Shown here: positions 8,153 through 16,017 of the stretch, piece after piece
How the letters are laid out: every line of letters starts with the position of its first letter
Numbering within the stretch: the stretch's first letter is position 1
Notes under the pieces: model-generated
The model's database searches: none
What the model was told of the DNA's origin: nothing
Seen by the model: only the letters and a program-made list of their open reading frames with translations
Made by a program: the position numbers and the translations under genes
Origin: Thermoplasmata archaeon
GTDB taxonomy: Archaea > Thermoplasmatota > Thermoplasmata > Lutacidiplasmatales > UBA184
Direction: 5' to 3'
Assembly: GCA_022750435.1 (NCBI GenBank)
Contig: JAKIVS010000007.1
Span: 1-64,000 of the forward strand
Length of the DNA stretch: 64,000 bases

Positions 8153-8902
8153 CTACGCGGGGGTGGCCGCCCCCGAGGGACGGAACCACATTTCGACGAC
8201 CGAGGCGAGGAGCCCGCCGAGGATCGGCGCGACCCAGAACAGCCAAGACTCCTGGATGGCCCAGCTCGCGTTGCTCCAGTAGAGGGAGATCAGGGCCGGG
8301 GAGAAGCTGCGGACCGGGTTGATCGACGCCCCATCGACGTTGATCGCGACCAGGTTCGTGACGAGGAGCATCATCCCGATCGCGACGGGGGCGAGGTTCT
8401 TCGCGCCGCTCTCGGCGCGGGTCACCATCTGGATGACGAGCACGAAGATGAAGGTCAACGCCAGCTCGATCAAGAACACCGAGCCGATCGCGTACGAGCA
8501 GCCGGCGGGGGCGCCGGAGCCGGAGTAGCACTGGGAGCCGAGCGCGGCCCCCTGGGCGAGGGTGAACGGAATGCTCGAGCCGTGGACGATCCCGAACACG
8601 ACCCCCATCCCGACGATCCCGCCGAGGATCTGGGCGGCGAGGTACGGGACAACGTCCTTCATCGGCATCCTCTTCGACAGGGCCATCGAGAGGGTGACGG
8701 CCGGGTTGAAGTGGCCGCCGGAAACGTCGCCGAAGGCGTACGCCGCCCCGAGGACCGTCAGACCGAACGCGGCCGAGACGAGCACGACCCGGGCATTGCC
8801 CGGATCCCCCAGGCTGAACACAGCGGCGCCCCCTCCGAACAGGAGCAGGGCGAACGTTCCCAGGAATTCGGCCAGATACTTCTGCGTCGACGTCCACGCC
8901 AT
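8153..8902 (-). CDS. aquaporin / glycerol-facilitator family channel (MIP)
   Basis: Six-helix water or small-solute channel of 249 residues. The first pore loop has the canonical SGGHFNPAVT. The second has GASINPVRSFSPAL, so the second NPA box is NPV. The N-terminus (KYLAEFLGTFALLLFGGGAAV) is typical of the family. The arginine after the second box (NPVRS), part of the selectivity filter, is kept. A TTTAA promoter element at 8927-8931 is centred 26 bases upstream of the ATG and overlaps the stop codon of the TrmB gene. Water, glycerol, CO2 or peroxide transport cannot be told apart here. Confidence 0.9.
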   Translation of the reverse strand: MAWTSTQKYLAEFLGTFALLLFGGGAAVFSLGDPGNARVVLVSAAFGLTVLGAAYAFGDVSGGHFNPAVTLSMALSKRMPMKDVVPYLAAQILGGIVGMGVVFGIVHGSSIPFTLAQGAALGSQCYSGSGAPAGCSYAIGSVFLIELALTFIFVLVIQMVTRAESGAKNLAPVAIGMMLLVTNLVAINVDGASINPVRSFSPALISLYWSNASWAIQESWLFWVAPILGGLLASVVEMWFRPSGAATPA

Positions 8903-8926
8903 CGCCGGGCGTATTGAGGTTGGGGG

Positions 8927-9793
8927 TTAAAGTTTGCGAGCGCGGACCGAACGCGCCCCCGGTCGAGGGGGGACGACGGCCATCTTCGGCGCCCGCAGGG
9001 ACGCCGACCCGGCTCCCTCCCAGACGACGTTGAAGTAGTGGAGCTGCCCGAGCACGAACGCCGGATTGTCGGTCCAGACCGCGAGCTCCTCGAGCTGCCC
9101 CGAGCGCGCCTCCGGCACCAGGAACAGCATCGCCTCGGCGCGGTCGACGATCGTGAGCCGCGTGGGCTGCGGCGACAGTTGCCGCAACTCCGCGAGCGGA
9201 TGTCGGCGCGAGACGCCCGAGAACCGCTGGACGAGCGTGCGGACCCGCGGGTCGGACTCGACGATGAGGCGGAACCGACCGCCTCCCTTGAGCAGCCGGG
9301 GGAGTTCCACGGGGAGACCGTAGTCGACCGACCCGCGGAGCGCGCGGTGGGTCACCATCGCGCACACCTCCTCCTGCGCGCGGCGAAGCATCTCCCGCAG
9401 GTACGCGAAGATCGCCGGGGTTCCCTGCAGGACCTGGAAGCGGGGCGCCTCGTCGTTCACTTCGCGAACCAGGGTCGGGAGCGTCTCCGCGAGCGTGGTC
9501 GCGAGGGCCTCGTCCTGGGCAAGCATCGCGGCTCGCTCCCTCAGCGACCGCTCGAAGAGCGCCCGCGGAGGCACCGCGGCGTAGCGGCGGGGGCGTTCCG
9601 CCGTCGCCTCGACGACCCCTCGGGCCCGGAGCGCGTCGAGCATCCGATACCCGAGGACCCGGTCGAGCCCGGCCTCGTGGGCCAGCTCGCGGGCGCTCGC
9701 CCGGCCCTTGCGGAGCAGGGCGAGGTAGAGGCGGGCCTCCCGGTCGGTGAGCCCGAAGCGGGCGACCGATCCGACCAGCTCCTCGAACTCCAT
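8927..9793 (-). CDS. TrmB-family transcriptional regulator
   Basis: Archaeal sugar/metabolite-responsive regulator of 288 residues. The N-terminal winged helix (FGLTDREARLYLALLRKGRASARELAHEAGLDR, residues about 11-45) is followed by RVLGYRMLDALRARGVVE, the recognition helix and wing. The remainder resembles the TrmB effector/PLD-like middle domain (APRFQVLQGTPAIFAYLREML, then the AEAMLFLV and ELAVWTDNPAF strands). The ATG at 9793 begins the helix-turn-helix domain directly. An AAGTATCT element at about 9821-9829 is its probable promoter. It is divergent from the cupredoxin gene and tandem with aquaporin, both candidate targets. Confidence 0.85.
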   Translation of the reverse strand: MEFEELVGSVARFGLTDREARLYLALLRKGRASARELAHEAGLDRVLGYRMLDALRARGVVEATAERPRRYAAVPPRALFERSLRERAAMLAQDEALATTLAETLPTLVREVNDEAPRFQVLQGTPAIFAYLREMLRRAQEEVCAMVTHRALRGSVDYGLPVELPRLLKGGGRFRLIVESDPRVRTLVQRFSGVSRRHPLAELRQLSPQPTRLTIVDRAEAMLFLVPEARSGQLEELAVWTDNPAFVLGQLHYFNVVWEGAGSASLRAPKMAVVPPRPGARSVRARKL

Positions 9794-9947
9794 CGGCGAC
9801 CCGCCCCGGACCGGACGAGCGAGATACTTGTGCCTTGTTGTGGGTGGTTGCCACCGGGACGACCCACCCCACCGCGGGGACGCGGGCGTGGGAGGCGGCC
9901 GGAAACGTACCGCACCCAGAAAAACGGCCGTGGCCGTCGTCGGGCCC

Positions 9948-10658
9948 ATGAGTCCGGCCACGCCCATCTCCTCCTCGCCGAGCCCGCCGACCACTTCCGC
10001 TCGACCCACGGCGTTCATCGTCGGGGCATTCGTCCTCGCCTCGGTCATCGGCGGCACGGTCCTCTACATCGGACTCACCAGCGGGTTCCCGGGAACGATC
10101 CCCGGCTCCCACATCGGCTCGGGGATCACCGCGCCGCCGAACCCGGCCTCATGTCAGGGGAGGGACCGACTCGGAAACGACACCTTCGCCTTCGTCGCGG
10201 GAGGCGGCGGCGGCTTCTGGTTCAATGGCACCCATCCCGGCCCATGCGTAGCGGTCGTCGTGGGAAGTCAGATCACGGTCGACTTCTCCGTCGCCGCCGA
10301 CGCGGGCCAGAACCACTCGTGGGTTCTCGTCAACGCCTCGAACGCCTCCAGCGCCCTGTCCACGCCGGCGTTCCCCGGGGCCGGGCTCACCGGCGTCGCC
10401 CGGTTCATGGGGATTGCGCCGGGGAGTTCGCTCGTGTTCCACTTCAACGCGACGGCGGTCGGCTCCTACCAGTACATCTGCGAAATGACCGGTCACTACA
10501 GTCAGGGGATGTGGGGTTGGTTCAACGTCACCAGCACCCCCGCGAGTTCCGCGGCCGCCACCCACGCTCCGGCTTCGACGACCGGGGCCCTCGGTCTTGG
10601 CGGGACCGCCTTCGGGCTCGCTCGCCGTGGCGGAGAAGGTCGTACTCCGGGGGAATAA
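9948..10658 (+). CDS. membrane-anchored cupredoxin (halocyanin/plastocyanin-like)
   Basis: Type-1 blue-copper protein, probably an extracellular electron carrier. An N-terminal membrane segment (residues about 21-46, AFIVGAFVLASVIGGTVLYIG) anchors it. The copper ligands are visible: His in NHSWV near residue 122, then Cys, His and Met in CEMTGHYSQGM near residues 180-190. The C-terminal 40 residues are Ala/Thr/Gly-rich. Start ATG 9948; an A-rich box at 9917-9925 is centred about 26 bases upstream. A 35-residue single-helix peptide gene follows directly. No terminal oxidase gene is in the window, so the electron partner is unknown. Confidence 0.88.
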   Translation: MSPATPISSSPSPPTTSARPTAFIVGAFVLASVIGGTVLYIGLTSGFPGTIPGSHIGSGITAPPNPASCQGRDRLGNDTFAFVAGGGGGFWFNGTHPGPCVAVVVGSQITVDFSVAADAGQNHSWVLVNASNASSALSTPAFPGAGLTGVARFMGIAPGSSLVFHFNATAVGSYQYICEMTGHYSQGMWGWFNVTSTPASSAAATHAPASTTGALGLGGTAFGLARRGGEGRTPGE

Positions 10659-10688
10659 ACCCCCGCGACGGTCGACCGGAGGATCCCC

Positions 10689-10796
10689 ATGTCGATGAGC
10701 GTCGATGAGAATCCGAATATCGGCTGGATCGCCGGCGGCGCCATCGTCCTCGCGGTCCTCGCCGGAGCCGCCTCGCTCTGGCTCTACTACCACTGA
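10689..10796 (+). CDS. 35-residue single-helix membrane peptide
   Basis: A very short gene. The product starts MSMSVDENPNIGW, continues as one hydrophobic helix (IAGGAIVLAVLAGAASLW), and ends LYYH. An ATAAA box at 10655-10659, overlapping the cupredoxin stop, is 30 bases upstream, which fits this window's promoter spacing. It lies 30 bases after the cupredoxin gene and ends 10 bases before the convergent methyltransferase gene. Size and topology recall small subunits of respiratory complexes (for example CydX- or CcoQ-like), but no homology is claimed. The promoter and clean ending argue for a real gene. Confidence 0.55.
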   Translation: MSMSVDENPNIGWIAGGAIVLAVLAGAASLWLYYH

Positions 10797-10806
10797 ACCG
10801 GCTGCG

Positions 10807-11331
10807 TCAGGGCCGCCGGTAGAGGTAGACCCGGGTCTCCCGGTCGAACCATTCCGGCTCCCATCCCGGCACGGGGTGCCAGTGGCTGACGACGCGGGCG
10901 CCCGGGCGCAGCTGTGCCTCGAAAATCGGACGCAACCGCTCCATCGCCCCGGGCCAGAGGAAGACGGTGACGACCGTGGCGTCCCGGAAATTGAGGTCGA
11001 ACAGGTTCCCCCACTCGATCTGGACCCGGTCCTTCGGGCCGCCGAACCGGCGGCGCAGTCGTAGGATCGCCACGCGCAGCGGCTCCACCTCGACGCCGAC
11101 GACGCGCGCCCCTCGTTCCCGGGCGGCCCGGAACACGATGGCGCCGGTCCCGGCGCCGAGGTCGAAGAGGAGGTCGTTCGGACCAACTTCGGCCTTCTCC
11201 AGCATGGTCGTGACGACGCGCCGCGGCGCCGGTTGGTACCCCGCCCCGAACGCGAACGACGCGAACACGAAGTAGACGAGCGCGACGGCGAGGATCCCGA
11301 ACGCGCCCGCGATCAGGAGGAGGAGGCTCAT
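10807..11331 (-). CDS. membrane-anchored class I SAM-dependent methyltransferase
   Basis: A 174-residue Rossmann-fold methyltransferase preceded by an N-terminal hydrophobic helix (LLLLIAGAFGILAVALVYFVFASFAF). LLFDLGAGTGAIVFRAA near residue 55 is SAM-binding motif I, and RVVGVEVEP is the acidic end of strand 2. GNLFDLNFRDATVVTVFLWP gives the post-II region. It overlaps the upstream GTPase gene by 4 bases (ATGA). Location in the methylmalonyl-CoA mutase operon may be incidental. The substrate is unknown; a similar anchored layout occurs in lysine methyltransferase-like proteins. Confidence 0.82.
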   Translation of the reverse strand: MSLLLLIAGAFGILAVALVYFVFASFAFGAGYQPAPRRVVTTMLEKAEVGPNDLLFDLGAGTGAIVFRAARERGARVVGVEVEPLRVAILRLRRRFGGPKDRVQIEWGNLFDLNFRDATVVTVFLWPGAMERLRPIFEAQLRPGARVVSHWHPVPGWEPEWFDRETRVYLYRRP

Positions 11332-12311
11332 GGGCGGCGCCGGCGGGCCTTCGGCGCGTGCTGGCGCTCAAAGATCCCGTCCGCCGCTGTCCGAGGGTCC
11401 GTCCTTCGGGCCGCCACGTCGTCGAGCCAGTGGCTCCGTGAGGCCTCGCTGAGTTCCTCCCGCGCCGACTCGGTGTACCGCTCCCGGACGAGCTCCACGA
11501 GTTCCGTCGCGAGTCTCGTTCGTTCGGCCGCCGCGCGTCGTTTCGGGTCGGCGTCGAGGAACTTCTCGTGCGCGGCGATCGCGGTCCAGAGTTCCGAGAT
11601 GCCGGTCCCGTCCCGCGCGCTCGCGACGACCACGGCCGGCCGCCAGCCGTCCCGCGGGGCGCCCAGCCCCACGAGCTCGGAGAGGTCCCGGGCCGCCAGG
11701 TCGGCGCCGGCCAGGTCCGCCTTGTTCACGCAGAAGACGTCGGCGATCTCGAACAGGCCGGCTTTGAGCGTCTGCACCTCGTCGCCGAGGTGAGGCACGA
11801 GCACGACAACGCTCGTCGACGCGATGTCCCGGATCTCGATGTCCACCTGGCCGCTCCCGACGGTCTCGACCAGGATGACGGAGAAGCCGGCGGCGTCCAG
11901 GAGGCGGACGACTTCCCGTGTGGCGGCGGAGACGCCGCCCGCCCGACCGCGGCTGGCCATCGACCGGATGAAGACGCCCGCATCCCCCGGGTCTCGCTCG
12001 AGACGGATCCGGTCGCCAAGCACCGAACCACCCGAGAACGGGCTCGACGGGTCGACGGCCACGACGGCGACCGTCGTGCCGAGTTTGCGAAGATGGGCGA
12101 GGAGCGCGTTGACGACGCTGGACTTCCCAACGCCGAGGGGTCCCGCGAGACCGATGACGTGGGCTCGACCCGTCTTGGGGTAGAGCGCGCGGAGTACGGG
12201 AAGCACCGCCGGGTCGTGGTTCTCCACCTGCGTCATCAGGCGCGCCAGGGCGCGCCGGTCTCCCGAAAGGAGCGCCCGCGCGGCGGCGGGCAGACGAGCG
12301 CCGCCGGTCAT
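11328..12311 (-). CDS. meaB: methylmalonyl-CoA mutase-associated GTPase (MeaB/ArgK)
   Basis: G3E-family GTPase that loads and protects the B12 cofactor of methylmalonyl-CoA mutase. The P-loop GPLGVGKSS sits near residue 56. [20 protein letters not shown], diagnostic of MeaB, follows. [12 protein letters not shown] is the switch/Walker B region and VNKADL is the base-specificity motif. Length 327 is normal. It overlaps the B12-subunit gene upstream and the methyltransferase gene downstream by 4 bases each. The catalytic large subunit is 34 kb away at 46.9-48.6 kb. Confidence 0.93.
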   Translation of the reverse strand: MTGGARLPAAARALLSGDRRALARLMTQVENHDPAVLPVLRALYPKTGRAHVIGLAGPLGVGKSSVVNALLAHLRKLGTTVAVVAVDPSSPFSGGSVLGDRIRLERDPGDAGVFIRSMASRGRAGGVSAATREVVRLLDAAGFSVILVETVGSGQVDIEIRDIASTSVVVLVPHLGDEVQTLKAGLFEIADVFCVNKADLAGADLAARDLSELVGLGAPRDGWRPAVVVASARDGTGISELWTAIAAHEKFLDADPKRRAAAERTRLATELVELVRERYTESAREELSEASRSHWLDDVAARRTDPRTAADGIFERQHAPKARRRRP

Positions 12312-12724
12312 GCGGGGCGTCGGGCGATCCCTCGGGCGGTTCGGACAATCTCCTCGAGGGTGGTCCCGGGCCCGAACACGGCCTTGATGCCGATTCGGCG
12401 GAGCTTCTTCGCGTCGTCGTCGGGGATGATCCCGCCGGCGAACACCGGCACGTCGCGGACTTTGCGGGCCTGGAGGAGTTTGAGGACCCGCGGGAAGAGG
12501 GCCATGTGGGCGCCGGAGAGGCAGGAGAGACCGATCAGGTCGACATCCTCCTCAATGGCGGACTCGACGATCTCCTCCGGCGTCTGGCGGAGCCCCGCGT
12601 AGATCACTTCCATCCCCGCGTCGCGGAGCGCCCGCGCGACGACCTTCGCGCCGCGGTCGTGGCCGTCAAGTCCGGGTTTCGCGATGAGGACCCGGATCGG
12701 GGGCGGAGTCGCGGCCTTCGGCAT
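12308..12724 (-). CDS. mcmB: methylmalonyl-CoA mutase small (B12-binding) subunit
   Basis: A 138-residue stand-alone cobalamin-binding domain that completes the split archaeal mutase. DGHDRG near residue 24 is the DxHxxG motif whose His coordinates cobalt. [10 protein letters not shown] and [11 protein letters not shown] are the usual SxL and GG contacts to the nucleotide tail. The ATG at 12724 is chosen over a TTG nine bases upstream because a TTTTC box lies about 26 bases before it. First gene of the mcmB-meaB-methyltransferase operon, with 4-base overlaps throughout. Confidence 0.92.
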   Translation of the reverse strand: MPKAATPPPIRVLIAKPGLDGHDRGAKVVARALRDAGMEVIYAGLRQTPEEIVESAIEEDVDLIGLSCLSGAHMALFPRVLKLLQARKVRDVPVFAGGIIPDDDAKKLRRIGIKAVFGPGTTLEEIVRTARGIARRPA

Positions 12725-12772
12725 CGGAGTCAACGAGAAGGGCCGGCGGGAAAAGGATTCCTCCGCACTCCG

Positions 12773-13672
12773 TCAGAGGAGCGACAGAAGGTCGAGGATG
12801 ACATTGCCCACGAGGACGCCCAGGACCGCCCCGGCTGCGAGCAGGACGATGAACGGAATCTGGGGCGTCACCCACACCGCCTGGACCCCCTTCGCCCGGA
12901 GCTCGTCGCGGAGTCGCTCGCGCTCGTGCTGGTCGTCCTCGCTGGTTTCGGCGTCGTCGCGACGGAACGTCGGGTCGGCGACCCAGACATACCGATGGGG
13001 GAGGAGTTCCACGTCGAGAGGGTACCCCGTGAACGTCCGCAACCCGTTCCAGTCGCGGTGACGAGCGTTCCGGACCAGGAGGGCGAGGGGGACGACGATG
13101 GCAACGAACGCGCCGTTCATCAGAACCGTCAGGGCGAACGGGTAGAGCGCGAGGATCCCCAGCGCCACCCCATGCGGGGCGAGCCACGGGCTCGCGTCAA
13201 TCGGAACGGCGACCGCGGCGACCATCAGCGCCTTCGCGTCGGCTCCCCCGTAGAGGAGCCCCGACTCGAACAACCCCCGAGCGAGGAGAACGCTGACGTA
13301 GACGGCCACGGCGACCGCCGGGACTCCGGAGGGGCCAATCCCGGAGCGGAGGCCGACCAGAACGAGCGCCACGCCGACGGCGGCGTACGCTCCGATTTCG
13401 ACGTAGCCGGCGAGGGACGGGTTGTTCCCAAACACCACGTCGTCCCACGGCAGGAGATGTTGCACGGCGAACGCTACGACGACGAGCCAGACCGCGACCG
13501 GGAGGACGCCGCCCGGAGAGACGACGACAGCTTCCAGCGCACCCCCGAGCAGCGCGATCGCGAGCCACAGGCGGTCGTCGACCTCGCGGGTCCGCCAATC
13601 CACGATGGCGGCCACGACGAATCCGGCGAGCAGAACGACCGTTGCACCGACGGAGACGTCGACGAACTGCAT
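12773..13672 (-). CDS. archaeal prepilin/preflagellin peptidase (class III signal peptidase)
   Basis: Membrane aspartic peptidase that cleaves class III (pilin-type) signal peptides. It has about eight hydrophobic segments over 299 residues. The first catalytic Asp lies in VVAAIVDWRTREVDD near residue 25, and the second in YGGADAKAL near residue 145 (the GxGD-type motif, here GGAD). A hydrophilic loop of about 70 residues precedes the last two helices. The pilin genes at 20.1-21.3 kb, and perhaps the binding protein at 52-55 kb, carry matching cleavage sites. Divergent from rps6e; the two share a TTTAAA element. Confidence 0.88.
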   Translation of the reverse strand: MQFVDVSVGATVVLLAGFVVAAIVDWRTREVDDRLWLAIALLGGALEAVVVSPGGVLPVAVWLVVVAFAVQHLLPWDDVVFGNNPSLAGYVEIGAYAAVGVALVLVGLRSGIGPSGVPAVAVAVYVSVLLARGLFESGLLYGGADAKALMVAAVAVPIDASPWLAPHGVALGILALYPFALTVLMNGAFVAIVVPLALLVRNARHRDWNGLRTFTGYPLDVELLPHRYVWVADPTFRRDDAETSEDDQHERERLRDELRAKGVQAVWVTPQIPFIVLLAAGAVLGVLVGNVILDLLSLL

Positions 13673-13706
13673 CGGGCCGCCGGTGGACGATTGAGCGTGG
13701 CGCTAC

Positions 13707-13716
13707 CTATTTAAAC
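13707..13716. promoter_or_regulatory. TTTAAA element shared by the prepilin peptidase and rps6e genes
   Basis: CTATTTAAAC lies between the divergent starts at 13672 and 13753. Its symmetric core would place transcription starts about 15 bases before each start codon. No second box is evident, so one element may serve both directions. Confidence 0.45.
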
Positions 13717-13752
13717 CGAGTGAAACTGCGGCGCTCGCACCGTCGAGGACCC

Positions 13753-14130
13753 ATGGTCGAATTCAAGCTCGTCATCTCCGACCAGGCGAAGTCGTTCGCC
13801 CGGACCGTCGGGGACCCCCAATCCGCCGGCTTCCTCGGGAAGCGCATCGGGGAGTCGATCGGTGGCGAGTTGATCGGGCTCGCCGGCTACACGTTCACGA
13901 TCCGCGGCGGGACCGACAAGAGCGGCTTCCCGCTCCGCCCCGACCTGCCGGGGGCTCGCCAGACGCGCGTCTACGTCAGCGAGGGATTCGGATTCCACGC
14001 CCCGCGGCGGGGGATGCGCAAGCGGCGAACGTTCCGCGGCAACGCGATCAGCGAGGACACCGTCCAGGTCAACCTCGTCGTCGAGCAGAAGGGGCCGAAG
14101 CCGCTCCCGGAGCTGCTCGGCGCGTCATGA
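13753..14130 (+). CDS. rps6e: 30S ribosomal protein S6e
   Basis: Small-subunit ribosomal protein of archaea and eukaryotes. The 125 residues show the expected core (ELIGLAGYTFTIRGGTDKSGFPL and HAPRRGMRKRRTFRGNAIS), a basic rRNA-binding segment. The end overlaps the aIF2-gamma start by 4 bases (ATGA), an arrangement common in euryarchaea. Confidence 0.95.
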   Translation: MVEFKLVISDQAKSFARTVGDPQSAGFLGKRIGESIGGELIGLAGYTFTIRGGTDKSGFPLRPDLPGARQTRVYVSEGFGFHAPRRGMRKRRTFRGNAISEDTVQVNLVVEQKGPKPLPELLGAS

Positions 14131-15362
14131 AGGCCCCGAAGCAACCCGAGGTCAACATCGGCCTAGTCGGCCACGTCGACCACGGCAAGACCACGCTCAC
14201 GCAGGCGCTCACCGGCGAGTGGACCGACCGGCACTCCGAGGAGTTGCGCCGGGGAATTTCGATCAAGCTCGGCTACGCCGACGCGGCGTTCTACCTGTGC
14301 CCGACCTGCCCGTATCCGACCAATTACTCCACCGACCCGAAGTGCCCGAACGACGGCTCGAAGGGCAAGTTCCTCCGGGCCGTCTCGTTCGTCGACGCTC
14401 CGGGGCACGAGACGCTCATGGCGACGATGCTGAGCGGCGCCGCGATCATGGACGGGGCGCTCCTGCTCGTCGCCGGGAACGAGCACGTCCCCCAGCCGCA
14501 GACGCGCGAGCACCTCTACGCGCTCGACATCATCGGCGTGCGCAAGGTCGTCGTCGTCCAGAACAAGATCGACCTGCTCACCAACGAGCAGGCGACCGCG
14601 AACTACGAAGAGATCCGCACGTTCCTGAAGGGGTCGCCGATCGAGGGAGCCCCGGTGGTGCCTCTTTCCGCCAACCACCGCGTCAACATCGACACCCTCA
14701 TCGCGACCATCGAGAAGACCATCCCCACCCCGCCGCGGGACACCACCAAGCCGCCGCTGATGTACGTGGCCCGGTCGTTCGACGTCAACCGCCCCGGGAC
14801 CCGGGCGAAGGAACTCCGCGGCGCCGTGTTGGGCGGCTCGCTCGTCCAGGGCCACCTCAAGATTGGCGATGACATCGAGATCCGGCCGGGAGGTGCGGGC
14901 CTCCTCGAGGGCCGGGCCGATGCGCTTCGCACGAAGATCACGAGCCTGGTATCGGGGGGAATCGAGCTCGACGCGCTCAAGCCGGGCGGCCTCGCCGCCA
15001 TCGGAACCAGCCTCGACCCAGCCCTCGCGAAGGGCGACGGGCTCACGGGCCGATTGGTCGGGACTCCGGGCACGCTTCCTCCCGTCACCCAGAAGATCCG
15101 CCTGAAGGTCACCCTCCTCGATCGGGTCCTGGGCGCCGTCCGCGAGACCAAGGTGGAGAAGATCCGGTCGAGCGAGCTCCTCGGCGTCACGGTCGGGACG
15201 ACGATCTCGGCGGGCAAGGTGACGAGCGCCCGCGGCGACGAGGTCGAGCTGACGCTCAGCCGCTCGGTGACGGTGTTTCCGGGAAGCCGGGTCGCGATCT
15301 CTCGCAAACTGAATGCCTGGCGGCTGATTGGCTACGGGATCGTGGAAGGAGGCTCGAAGTGA
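14127..15362 (+). CDS. eif2g: translation initiation factor aIF2 subunit gamma
   Basis: GTPase subunit of the heterotrimeric factor that brings initiator tRNA to the ribosome. GHVDHGKTTLTQAL near residue 15 is the P-loop, DAPGHE the G3 motif and NKID the G4 motif. The two C-terminal beta-barrel domains are complete, giving 411 residues, the usual length. The zinc knuckle has CPTC and then KCPND, so the fourth Cys expected in CxxC is replaced. This may weaken or change metal binding. Translationally coupled to S6e upstream and to a Trm112-like gene downstream. Confidence 0.95.
   Translation: MKAPKQPEVNIGLVGHVDHGKTTLTQALTGEWTDRHSEELRRGISIKLGYADAAFYLCPTCPYPTNYSTDPKCPNDGSKGKFLRAVSFVDAPGHETLMATMLSGAAIMDGALLLVAGNEHVPQPQTREHLYALDIIGVRKVVVVQNKIDLLTNEQATANYEEIRTFLKGSPIEGAPVVPLSANHRVNIDTLIATIEKTIPTPPRDTTKPPLMYVARSFDVNRPGTRAKELRGAVLGGSLVQGHLKIGDDIEIRPGGAGLLEGRADALRTKITSLVSGGIELDALKPGGLAAIGTSLDPALAKGDGLTGRLVGTPGTLPPVTQKIRLKVTLLDRVLGAVRETKVEKIRSSELLGVTVGTTISAGKVTSARGDEVELTLSRSVTVFPGSRVAISRKLNAWRLIGYGIVEGGSK
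15348..15352 (+). promoter_or_regulatory. Shine-Dalgarno site deciding a GTG start
   Basis: GGAGG lies six bases before the GTG at 15359, inside the end of the aIF2-gamma gene. It supports GTG as the true start of the 60-residue protein, whose start overlaps the preceding stop as GTGA. Confidence 0.7.
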
Positions 15363-15541
15363 AGCCGGACCTGATGGAGATCCTCTGCTGCCCGGTCTGC
15401 AAGGGCGACCTGACGCTCACCTCCACGAAGACGGAAGGGACCGAGATCCTCCAGGGGAACTTGCGCTGTGCGAAGTGCGCGCTCGATTTCCCGATCGACG
15501 ACGGCATCCCCAACCTCCTGCCGCCGGAAGACCGCGACTAA
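15359..15541 (+). CDS. Trm112-like small zinc-binding protein
   Basis: A 60-residue protein of the Trm112/YcaR family. It begins with the family's LMEILCCPVCKGDL and has a later LRCAKCALDFPIDDGIPNLLP. Two CxxC pairs bind zinc. Trm112 proteins activate tRNA, rRNA and release-factor methyltransferases by forming heterodimers. GTG start with an overlapping stop (GTGA) and a strong GGAGG. Co-expression with aIF2-gamma and S6e suits a translation-linked role; the partner methyltransferase is not identified. Confidence 0.85.
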   Translation: MKPDLMEILCCPVCKGDLTLTSTKTEGTEILQGNLRCAKCALDFPIDDGIPNLLPPEDRD

Positions 15542-15576
15542 GTCCCCGTCGCCCGTGGGGGGGCCGTACGCCCTCC

Positions 15577-16008
15577 CTACGGGTGGCCGAAGTAGTACCC
15601 GAACAGGAGGAGAAACAGCAGCGCGCACGCGGCCAGCGACGGGATCATCCATGCCGCGACGCCTCGGGAACGGCTCTCGACCGAGCTGCCAATCGTGACC
15701 ACGGGAATCGAGAATGTGAGCCAGTAGCCGCTCAGCACCACGTGGTACAAGGCCACGGAGGTCCGGTTGCCCGACGGGTCGTGCGAGGCGAGGGCGACCA
15801 CCAGAACGACGCCAAAGGCGAGGAACGCGAGGTCGATCCCGGCCGCCTCGAAGAACCCCTCGAGAATCCTCTTGCGGCCGGGGTACTGCTCGTGCACCCA
15901 CCACAGGAGGAGCACGAAGAGCCCTAGAAGTCCGACGAGGACGTAGAACGCCGGGACGTTGAGGTTCACCGGATACGGGCCGGTGCCGGGCGAGGGGGGC
16001 CAACCCAT
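15577..16008 (-). CDS. four-helix membrane protein, unknown function
   Basis: A 143-residue integral membrane protein with about four hydrophobic helices (AFYVLVGLLGLFVLLLWW, IDLAFLAFGVVLVVALA, LYHVVLSGYWLTFSIPVV, IPSLAACALLFLLLFGYYF). No charged catalytic motif or Cys pattern is visible in the membrane. It is nine bases downstream of the cyclase gene and probably shares its mRNA. I do not recognise the family. Confidence 0.65.
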   Translation of the reverse strand: MGWPPSPGTGPYPVNLNVPAFYVLVGLLGLFVLLLWWVHEQYPGRKRILEGFFEAAGIDLAFLAFGVVLVVALASHDPSGNRTSVALYHVVLSGYWLTFSIPVVTIGSSVESRSRGVAAWMIPSLAACALLFLLLFGYYFGHP

Positions 16009-16017
16009 GGCTGTCTC

